Shown here: piece by piece, positions 5,841 through 10,344 of the stretch
Numbering within the stretch: the stretch's first letter is position 1
How the letters are laid out: the number at the start of each line of letters is the position of its first letter
Assembly: GCA_947167435.1 (NCBI GenBank)
Contig: CAMVIC010000047.1
Coordinates: 1 to 10,344 of the forward strand
Direction of reading: 5' to 3'
DNA: 10,344 bases
Source: an uncultured Clostridia bacterium
Lineage (GTDB): Bacteria; Bacillota_A; Clostridia; Oscillospirales; Oscillospiraceae
Made by a program: the position numbers and the translations under genes
The notes under the pieces: model-generated
Databases searched by the model: none
What the model was told of the DNA's origin: nothing
The model's input: the letters and a program-made list of their open reading frames with translations, nothing else

Positions 5841-5887
5841 GAGATTCAGGATGAAAAAAACAGAGAATAACGGGGGACATACCGAAA

Positions 5888-6694
5888 ATGAAACAATACC
5901 GGATCGGAGATTTTGCCAGGTACCTGGGGGTTACCCCCGACTTACTCAAGCACTATGAGGACGTGGGCATTATTCAGTCCATGCGCAGCGAGAGCGGATA
6001 CCGATACTATCCTTTTTACACAACGATGTTTCTGATTGAGAGCATCCGCCTGAGAAACTACGGGCTGACTCTGCGGGAAATCCGGGATATCCTGACGGTG
6101 CACAGCGCGGATAATGCCCGGGTGGAGGCGCTGCTTGAGGAAAAAATGGAAATCCTGGGGCAGGAGATCAACCTGGACCAGGCCCTGCGGGAGGATTACG
6201 ATTCCTTCCTCCGGTGGAAGGAATCCCTGGGCGGCCTCAACCGGGACTGGGAGATCCGGCGCAGCAGGCCCATGCTTTTCCTGCCCCATACCGACGGCTA
6301 TGATTTCCTGGAGGATCCGCGGATCTACGAGATTCTCAATCAATGGATGAGCTATATCCCCATTGTCAAATCCGCAAGGAAGGCGGGGCCGGACGGGAAG
6401 AGCGTCTGGGGCTTCCTGGCGGACGGGAACACGGTCCGGCGGCTGCAGCTGCCGGTCAACGACGTGGTGGAGCAGTATTCGCCCCGACGCACCCTCTATT
6501 ACAAATTCTGCGCACAGCTGCTCACGGAAAAGGAAGAGACCGCCGACAATCCGGAGCATCCGGCGTTTCAGAAGCTGAGAGAGCTGGGGCTGAAGCAGGA
6601 CGGACCCTGCTTTCGCGTGACGCTCATGCCGGGGGACTGGAAACGTCGGCTGGGATATGCTTACGGGTATTACGCCATCCCGCTTGCGGAATGA
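5888..6694 (+). CDS. MerR-family transcriptional regulator with a C-terminal effector-type region
   Basis: A 268-residue cytoplasmic regulator. Residues 1-70 are the MerR winged helix-turn-helix (YRIGDFARYLGVTPDLLKHY, GYRYYPFY at 37-44, then LRNYGLTLREIRDIL). Residues ~75-112 are the usual dimerisation helix. Residues ~125-268 form a long C-terminal region ending in YAYGYYAIPLAE, which recalls effector-binding (GyrI-like/BmrR-type) domains that sense small organic molecules; that assignment is tentative. There is no cysteine cluster of the metal-sensing MerR type. The ATG at 5888 follows GGGGGA at 10 nt. It is divergent from the FAD flavoprotein gene, whose promoter has a MerR-type spacer, so it is most simply the activator of that gene, responding to the enzyme's substrate or a relative of it (inference). 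Confidence 0.9.
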   Translation: MKQYRIGDFARYLGVTPDLLKHYEDVGIIQSMRSESGYRYYPFYTTMFLIESIRLRNYGLTLREIRDILTVHSADNARVEALLEEKMEILGQEINLDQALREDYDSFLRWKESLGGLNRDWEIRRSRPMLFLPHTDGYDFLEDPRIYEILNQWMSYIPIVKSARKAGPDGKSVWGFLADGNTVRRLQLPVNDVVEQYSPRRTLYYKFCAQLLTEKEETADNPEHPAFQKLRELGLKQDGPCFRVTLMPGDWKRRLGYAYGYYAIPLAE

Positions 6695-6709
6695 GAAAGC
6701 CGGAGCGGG

Positions 6710-6729
6710 GAGTTCGAAACGCCGAACTC
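6710..6729. other. Short inverted repeat between convergent stop codons
   Basis: GAGTTCG (6710-6716) and CGAACTC (6723-6729) form a perfect 7-bp stem with a 6-nt loop, in the 33-bp gap between the MerR stop (6694) and the membrane-protein stop (6728-6730), partly overlapping the latter. It has no T-tract, so it is only a weak candidate for a shared terminator. Confidence 0.35.
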
Positions 6730-7132
6730 ACGGTTTCAAATTCCGTATTCCCCGGAGGGCGAGGAGCCAGCCGCTGAGGCTGAGGGCGGCGCCTGCGAGA
6801 AAACAGGGCGGCAGCAGGGGACTTGCGGTCCCGTAGATATCCAGGATGCCCTTCAGAATGCTGCCCGCGGTCAGCGCCGCCACGCCCGCGTGAATGAAAT
6901 CTGCCGACAGCAGGCCCGGAAAGGGCCTGCTTTTTTTCTGCAGCAGGAAAAAGGGCATGAGGCCCAGCAGCAGGGGGAAGGCGAAGGCGTAGACCATGAA
7001 AGACGACCAGACGCCGTGGCTGAAGCGCTCGTATACGGCGCCGAACAGGGCGCAGAGAACCGTGCAGAGCAGGTACGTGCCCATGACGGCGGCATAGCGC
7101 CGCCGGGAGTTTTCCTCATGCCACGTAGACAA
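6728..7132 (-). CDS. Small four-helix integral membrane protein of unknown function
   Basis: A 134-residue hydrophobic protein with four likely membrane helices at about residues 13-34, 42-64, 78-100 and 107-126, and basic stretches at SRRR (9-12), QKKSR (65-69) and the C-terminus. I do not recognise a family. The only upstream start in frame is TTG at 7132, because a TGA lies two codons before it. AAAGGAG (7144-7150) is 11 nt upstream, a long spacing. The first 17 bases overlap the end of the NAGPA-domain gene, so translation is probably coupled to it. ATG at codon 17 has no visible ribosome binding site. A terminator-like hairpin for the opposite strand lies inside the gene (6910-6937). The pair may act together at the membrane (inference). 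Confidence 0.75.
   Translation of the reverse strand: MSTWHEENSRRRYAAVMGTYLLCTVLCALFGAVYERFSHGVWSSFMVYAFAFPLLLGLMPFFLLQKKSRPFPGLLSADFIHAGVAALTAGSILKGILDIYGTASPLLPPCFLAGAALSLSGWLLALRGIRNLKP
6910..6937 (+). terminator. Canonical intrinsic terminator, antisense inside the membrane-protein gene
   Basis: GCAGGCCC (6910-6917), loop GGAAA, GGGCCTGC (6923-6930) and seven T's (6931-6937) have the exact form of a Rho-independent terminator reading on the + strand. It lies ~216 bp beyond the MerR stop and inside the convergent gene, where the same bases encode QKKSRPFPGLL. It is the best candidate for the 3' end of the MerR transcript, which would then be antisense to the last two-fifths or so of the membrane-protein gene. 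Confidence 0.6.
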
Positions 7133-8084
7133 TGTCGCTCACGCTCCTTTCCTTTTCGCTTCTGCCGGTGCTGGTGGGATTGTTGACCACCCGGCCGTTG
7201 AAGACCATGGTGGAGGAGCCGCCCCCGTCCAGGTTATAGGCCGTCAGTGCGCCCCTGCTCTGCAGGAAAAGGGCAAGCTCGCACAGGGACAGGCCCTCGC
7301 TCTCCTCCGTGCGGCCGTCGGAGACCACAAACAGATAGTGCAGCGGTTCCAGCACGGCGATGGCGGTGCGGGGGTTGCTGGACCTGGCGCGGCCCACCTC
7401 GTCTGACACGGATACGGCCACCTGGCCGTCTTCCACCAGGGCCGGGCCGAAGCTGAGCACGTTCCAGGCGCCGCTGTCCAGCAGTGCCTGGGCGCTGACC
7501 TGGGATTCCTGGATGATGCCGAAGCTGCCGTCGGCATAGATCACCAGGTCCTCCGCGCCCTCCTTCACGCTGCTGCGGTAGAGGACGCCGTTGCGGATCA
7601 CGTAGCCGCTGCGCTGGGCGCCGTAGAAATCCCCGTTGACGGCAAGCAGGGCGTCCACGGATTCGGCGATGGAGGAGGTGGTGTCCGTCACGTTCCGGCC
7701 GTAGCTGTTCTCCGCCAGGGCGGTTTTCAGCTGCTCCGGGGAGCTGAGGCGCACGTCAGCCACGTAGACGGTGCTGTCGCCCACCCGCTCCTGAGTGATG
7801 CTGACGGAGAGACTGCCGTCGTCATAGCTGCTTTCGGTCAGAACCGGTTCCATTTCCGCCTCCGCCGCCGCGGCGGTCAGTTGGGCGGGCTCCGGCGTTC
7901 CCGCGCTCGAAGCGCTCACCTGGGCGGACGCCGGGGTTTCCGACGCCTCTTCGCTCGCAGTCAGGGGCGCCGGGGCCGCCTGAATTTTCCGCACGATGAC
8001 GAAGCTGTCCAGCAGGACGTAGGCGGAATAGAGCAGCAGCGCCAGCAGAAAAAGCGGCAGAAACAGACGCTGAATTGTTTTCAT
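7116..8084 (-). CDS. Membrane-anchored NAGPA-domain (phosphodiester glycosidase family) protein
   Basis: A 322-residue protein held outside the cell by one N-terminal membrane helix (residues ~7-31, after MKTIQR). Residues ~36-85 are a low-complexity Ala/Ser/Thr/Pro/Glu linker. Residues ~90-322 are the NAGPA domain named after the eukaryotic N-acetylglucosamine-1-phosphodiester alpha-N-acetylglucosaminidase: VNGDFYG (149-155), NPRTAIA (237-243), NLDGGGSSTM (284-293) and the closing ERSVSDIVYVA. Bacterial members are thought to cleave sugar phosphodiesters in cell-surface polymers or exopolysaccharide; the substrate here is unknown. The start at 8084 is preferred over the in-frame ATG at 8090, because AAGGAG lies 7 nt from the former and only 1 nt from the latter. 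It overlaps the following membrane-protein gene and is divergent from the two-component system. Confidence 0.88.
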   Translation of the reverse strand: MKTIQRLFLPLFLLALLLYSAYVLLDSFVIVRKIQAAPAPLTASEEASETPASAQVSASSAGTPEPAQLTAAAAEAEMEPVLTESSYDDGSLSVSITQERVGDSTVYVADVRLSSPEQLKTALAENSYGRNVTDTTSSIAESVDALLAVNGDFYGAQRSGYVIRNGVLYRSSVKEGAEDLVIYADGSFGIIQESQVSAQALLDSGAWNVLSFGPALVEDGQVAVSVSDEVGRARSSNPRTAIAVLEPLHYLFVVSDGRTEESEGLSLCELALFLQSRGALTAYNLDGGGSSTMVFNGRVVNNPTSTGRSEKERSVSDIVYVA

Positions 8085-8091
8085 CTGCATT

Positions 8092-8097
8092 CTCCTT
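8092..8097 (-). promoter_or_regulatory. Ribosome binding site that fixes the NAGPA-protein start
   Basis: AAGGAG on the minus strand lies 7 nt before the ATG at 8084 but only 1 nt before the ATG at 8090, so the protein should begin MKTIQ rather than MQMKTIQ. Confidence 0.75.
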
Positions 8098-8131
8098 TCC
8101 TTGGATTGCCTGTATTCTATGCCGCAAACCC

Positions 8132-8143
8132 TAAGTCAACTTA
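8132..8143. promoter_or_regulatory. Palindrome TAAGT-CA-ACTTA between the divergent units, possible operator
   Basis: TAAGTCAACTTA is a perfect 5+5 dyad with a 2-bp centre. On the minus strand it contains TTGACT (8134-8139), a possible -35 for the NAGPA gene; TAGAAT follows after only 14 bp and AATACA after 17, so that promoter is uncertain. The dyad lies ~40 bp upstream of the response-regulator -10. A regulator bound here could act on both units. Confidence 0.4.
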
Positions 8144-8181
8144 AGACCCAAAAAAAGGATGATTTTTTCGCCGCGCTGTGG

Positions 8182-8187
8182 TATGCT
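8182..8187 (+). promoter_or_regulatory. Extended -10 promoter of the two-component operon
   Basis: TATGCT preceded by TGG (8179-8181) forms an extended -10 element. No good -35 exists at the right distance (TGATTT at 8160-8165 is weak), so an activator may be needed. Start of transcription is expected near 8194, ~40 nt before the ATG at 8235. Confidence 0.5.
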
Positions 8188-8203
8188 CAGAATAACGATT
8201 AAT

Positions 8204-8217
8204 CAGCGTTAACGCTG
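8204..8217. promoter_or_regulatory. Perfect 14-bp palindrome in the two-component operon leader
   Basis: CAGCGTTAACGCTG is perfectly self-complementary and would lie about +11 to +24 from the predicted transcription start. This position suits a repressor site; a hairpin of this symmetry has no loop and is less likely. The bound factor is unknown. Confidence 0.45.
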
Positions 8218-8221
8218 GCAT

Positions 8222-8228
8222 AGAGGTG
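8222..8228 (+). promoter_or_regulatory. Ribosome binding site that fixes the response-regulator start
   Basis: AGAGGTG lies 6 nt before the ATG at 8235. The in-frame GTG at 8226 falls inside this site and is therefore unlikely to be the start. Confidence 0.75.
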
Positions 8229-8234
8229 AAAGCC

Positions 8235-8909
8235 ATGAGACTTCTGTATGCCGAGGACGAAAAATCCCTGGCCAGGGCCGTTTCGACGATCCTGGAGAAA
8301 AACAACTACGCCGTGGACGTGGTGGGCGACGGAGTGAGCGCCCTGGACTATCTGGAGACCGGCAACTACGACGGCGCGATTCTGGACGTGATGATGCCGA
8401 AGCTGGACGGCTTTGAGGTGCTGCGGCGGATGCGCGCCCGGGGCGACCGGACGCCGGTGCTGCTGCTGACGGCCAAGGCGGAGATCGACGACCGGGTCAC
8501 CGGCCTTGACAGCGGGGCCAACGACTATCTGACCAAGCCCTTCGACATGAAGGAGCTGCTGGCGCGCATCCGGGCCATGACGCGGGTGCTGTCCGTGCAG
8601 CCGGACAAGACCATCCGCTTCGGTAAGGTCACCCTGGACTGCGCAGGCTATGAGCTCAGCGGCCCGGGGGGCAGCTGCAGGCTGGCCGGCAAGGAGTTTC
8701 AGATGATGGAGATGCTGATGCGAAATCCCAGGCAGCTGATCTCCACCGAGACCCTCATGGACCGGATCTGGGGCTTTGACAGCGAGGCGGAGCTGAACAT
8801 CGTCTGGGTGTACATCTCCACATTGCGGAAAAAGCTGAAGAGCATCGACGCGGACGTGGAGATCAAGGCCCAGCGGGGGCTGGGCTATTACCTGGAGGTC
8901 CGCTCATGA
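8235..8909 (+). CDS. OmpR/PhoB-family response regulator
   Basis: A 224-residue DNA-binding response regulator. The receiver domain (residues 1-115) has the acidic pair E7/D8, the phospho-acceptor D51 in ILDVMMPKLDG, T79 (LLLTAK) and K101 (LTKPFD). The C-terminal ~100 residues are a winged helix with the typical LAGKEFQMMEMLMRNPRQL, WVYISTLRKKLK and RGLGYYLE. All phosphorylation residues are present. The stop overlaps the start of the histidine kinase gene (ATGA), so the two are cotranscribed and probably translationally coupled. Its target is not shown; the palindromes in its own upstream region and the divergent NAGPA operon are the first candidates (inference). Confidence 0.95.
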   Translation: MRLLYAEDEKSLARAVSTILEKNNYAVDVVGDGVSALDYLETGNYDGAILDVMMPKLDGFEVLRRMRARGDRTPVLLLTAKAEIDDRVTGLDSGANDYLTKPFDMKELLARIRAMTRVLSVQPDKTIRFGKVTLDCAGYELSGPGGSCRLAGKEFQMMEMLMRNPRQLISTETLMDRIWGFDSEAELNIVWVYISTLRKKLKSIDADVEIKAQRGLGYYLEVRS

Positions 8910-10204
8910 TCCGAAAGCTGCGGAAAAAGTTTATTCTGGCGGCCATCGCCTCGGTCTTCCTGGTGCTGGCGGTTCTGATCGGCGCCATCAACGTGCTCAA
9001 CTACCGCAGCCTTGTCCGCCAGGCGGACGAGACCCTGCAGCTCCTTTCGGACAACCGGGGCGCCTTTCCCCGGGAGATGTTCCTGGAGCGGGACCGGGCC
9101 GAGGGGACCCTGCCGGAGGAGGGCGTTCCGCCGGAGGAGGGGCCCGGGGGCTTCGGGATGCTCCGCCCGGAGGGCAACCGGGAGCTTGCCTATCAGACCC
9201 GCTTCTTCAGCGCCTGGTTTGACGGGGAGGGGAGCCTTTCCCGGCTCAATCTGGACAACCTGGCCTCCCTCACGGAGGAGGAGGCTGCGGCCCTTGCCCA
9301 AAGCGTATACGAGAGCGGGAAGACGTCGGGCTTTGCGGAAAACTACCGCTTCAGTCGGACGCTCCTGGACGGGGAGAGCATGCTGCTGTTTCTCAACTGT
9401 CAGCGGGAGCTTGCCACCTTCCGGAGCTTTCTGGCCGCCAGCGTGGGCATCTCTCTGGCGGGGACGGCGGCGGTGATTCTGCTGCTGACGCTGCTGTCCG
9501 GGCGGATTGTGCGCCCCATCGCGGAGAGCTATGAAAAGCAGAAGCGCTTCATCACCGACGCCGGGCACGAGCTGAAAACCCCCATCACCATCATCCGCGC
9601 CGACGCGGACGTGCTGGAGTCGGAGCTGGAGGGGGAGAGCGAGTGGATCACCGACATCCGCCGCCAGACCCAGCGCCTTGCGGACTTGACCGCGGAGCTG
9701 ATCTATCTGTCCAGAATGGAGGAGGAGAACACGGCCCTTGCCATGGAGGAGTGCGCCTGGAGCGAGCTTGTGGAGGAGAGCGCCCGTTCCTTCCAGGCCC
9801 TGGCCCTGTCCCGGAACAGGCGATTTCACGCCGATGTGGCGCCGGAGCTGAAGGTGCGGGGCGACGAGAAGGCCCTGGCCAAGCTGGTGTCCATCCTGCT
9901 GGACAACGCCATGAAGTATTCCGACGAGGGGGGCACGGTGGAGCTGCGGCTGGAGCAGGCAGGGAGATACGCCCGCCTCACGGTGAAAAACAGCTGCCCG
10001 GAGCGGGAAAAGGGGAACGCGGACCGGCTGTTCGAGCGCTTTACAAGAGAGGACAGCTCCCGCAGCTCCCAGTCCGGCGGCTTCGGCCTGGGCCTGGCCA
10101 TCGCCAAGGCCGTGACCGAGGCCCACAAGGGGAAAATCCACGCCGAGTCCGAGGACGGCCATTCCCTGACCGTGACGGCGGACCTGCCGCTGGCGGCGGG
10201 CTAG
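8906..10204 (+). CDS. Sensor histidine kinase paired with the OmpR-type regulator
   Basis: A 432-residue membrane kinase. Helix 1 spans residues ~9-31 and helix 2 ~173-198. Between them is a ~140-residue extracytoplasmic sensor region without recognisable family, containing an acidic, Gly/Pro-rich stretch (residues ~60-90). Only ~20 residues separate helix 2 from the dimerisation helix, so the HAMP linker is very short. The phospho-acceptor is H221 in DAGHELKTP. The ATP-binding domain has LLDNAMKYSD (N box, N334), LFERFTRED (F box, 375-383) and GGFGLGLAIA (G2 box, 391-400). The usual D-x-G-x-G G1 box is not visible: the equivalent place reads VKNSCPEREKG (360-370). Similar N-S/T-C replacements occur in clostridial kinases as I recall, so activity is still expected. 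It overlaps the response-regulator gene by 4 bp. Confidence 0.94.
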   Translation: MIRKLRKKFILAAIASVFLVLAVLIGAINVLNYRSLVRQADETLQLLSDNRGAFPREMFLERDRAEGTLPEEGVPPEEGPGGFGMLRPEGNRELAYQTRFFSAWFDGEGSLSRLNLDNLASLTEEEAAALAQSVYESGKTSGFAENYRFSRTLLDGESMLLFLNCQRELATFRSFLAASVGISLAGTAAVILLLTLLSGRIVRPIAESYEKQKRFITDAGHELKTPITIIRADADVLESELEGESEWITDIRRQTQRLADLTAELIYLSRMEEENTALAMEECAWSELVEESARSFQALALSRNRRFHADVAPELKVRGDEKALAKLVSILLDNAMKYSDEGGTVELRLEQAGRYARLTVKNSCPEREKGNADRLFERFTREDSSRSSQSGGFGLGLAIAKAVTEAHKGKIHAESEDGHSLTVTADLPLAAG

Positions 10205-10224
10205 TTGTTAGCTGCGCCTAAGAA

Positions 10225-10243
10225 TGCGGAAATATTCTCCGCA
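10225..10243. terminator. Small hairpin after the histidine kinase, possible terminator
   Basis: TGCGGA (10225-10230) pairs with TCCGCA (10238-10243) over a 7-nt loop, ~20 bp past the kinase stop codon. The downstream flank AGAATTG is not a T-tract, so termination strength is doubtful; the larger palindrome at 10252-10291 may help. Confidence 0.35.
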
Positions 10244-10251
10244 AGAATTGG

Positions 10252-10291
10252 GGACGGTTCTTTTTTCTCGTATTGAGAAAAAGAACCGTCC
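10252..10291. repeat. Long GGACGGTTC palindrome, dispersed-repeat type
   Basis: The left arm (10252-10269: GGACGGTTC, six T, CTC) and the right arm (10275-10291: GAG, five A, GAACCGTCC) are complementary apart from one extra T. The loop is GTATT. There is no T-tract after the right arm, so it is not a classic terminator. GGGGACGGTTCTTTTT palindromes occur, from recollection, between genes in many Firmicutes genomes and near Y1 (REP-associated tyrosine) transposase genes; no such gene is visible here. Confidence 0.75.
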
Positions 10292-10328
10292 ATGCCGCAA
10301 AGCCGCGCACAAAATGCATGAAAAATGG

Positions 10329-10334
10329 TACACT
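10329..10334 (+). promoter_or_regulatory. Possible extended -10 element at the window end
   Basis: TACACT preceded by TGG resembles the other -10 elements of this window (TATGCT at 3048 and 8182). No convincing -35 is visible. It would drive a gene starting beyond the window. Confidence 0.3.
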
Positions 10335-10344
10335 GGAGGCGCGG

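Noticed and set aside
6114..6777. Other-frame + strand frames inside and past the MerR gene (6114-6350, 6343-6777)
   Set aside because: Shadows of the MerR frame, which alone carries the helix-turn-helix and the long C-terminal region.
8888..10162. Minus-strand open frame of 424 codons
   Set aside because: Antisense shadow of the histidine kinase, whose boxes are unmistakable on the + strand.
1..10344. tRNA, rRNA, riboswitch, origin or phage attachment site
   Set aside because: No sequence resembling these was seen by eye on either strand; this is not a covariance-model search.

Overview
The window looks like the chromosome of a GC-rich, gut-type anaerobic Clostridium relative (Oscillospiraceae/Ruminococcaceae-like). 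This is inferred from three things: the protein families present (Tat-exported flavoprotein reductases, an OmpR-type two-component system of the style common in Clostridia, a NAGPA-type phosphodiester glycosidase), strong AGGAGG-like ribosome binding sites and sigma-A promoters, and an island of REP-like GTAGGGGCGG palindromes with heptamer repeats. No marker gene fixes the genus.

Layout. Positions 1-51 are the 3' end of a + strand gene for a hydrophobic protein. A strong hairpin (93-142) lies between it and a convergent 827-residue minus-strand gene (278-2761). That gene encodes a Tat-exported fusion: an FMN_bind domain, an Old Yellow Enzyme (OYE)-type barrel, a cysteine cluster and an FAD/NAD(P)-type domain. 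Divergent from it is a promoter, RBS and the first ~42 codons of a nitroreductase-family gene. That gene is cut off at about 3203 and replaced by a ~450-bp repeat island. Next, on the minus strand, is a second Tat-exported flavoprotein (3733-5715) with FMN_bind and a fumarate-reductase-like FAD domain. It has its own terminator. Its promoter has a 19-bp spacer with a dyad inside it, as at MerR-activated promoters, and a MerR-family regulator gene (5888-6694) is divergently transcribed right beside it.

The right half holds two more units. A minus-strand pair encodes a membrane-anchored NAGPA-domain protein (7116-8084) and an overlapping four-helix membrane protein (6728-7132). Divergent from them is an OmpR/PhoB response regulator (8235-8909) that overlaps its histidine kinase (8906-10204) by 4 bp. 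The space between these units holds two palindromes. The window ends with a long GGACGGTTC palindrome of the dispersed-repeat type and perhaps a promoter for the next gene.

How it may work. The two secreted enzymes each carry a predicted ApbE flavinylation site (SGAS in one, AGAS in the other). This suggests extracytoplasmic reductases fed by an extracellular flavin electron chain, each using some organic electron acceptor. The fumarate-reductase-like enzyme lacks recognisable C4-dicarboxylate-binding motifs, and the OYE barrel lacks the usual HGAHGY motif, so neither substrate can be named. The MerR protein has a ~140-residue C-terminal effector-type region and is best explained as the substrate-responsive activator of the adjacent reductase. 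The nitroreductase remnant suggests that the locus once held a third flavoenzyme.
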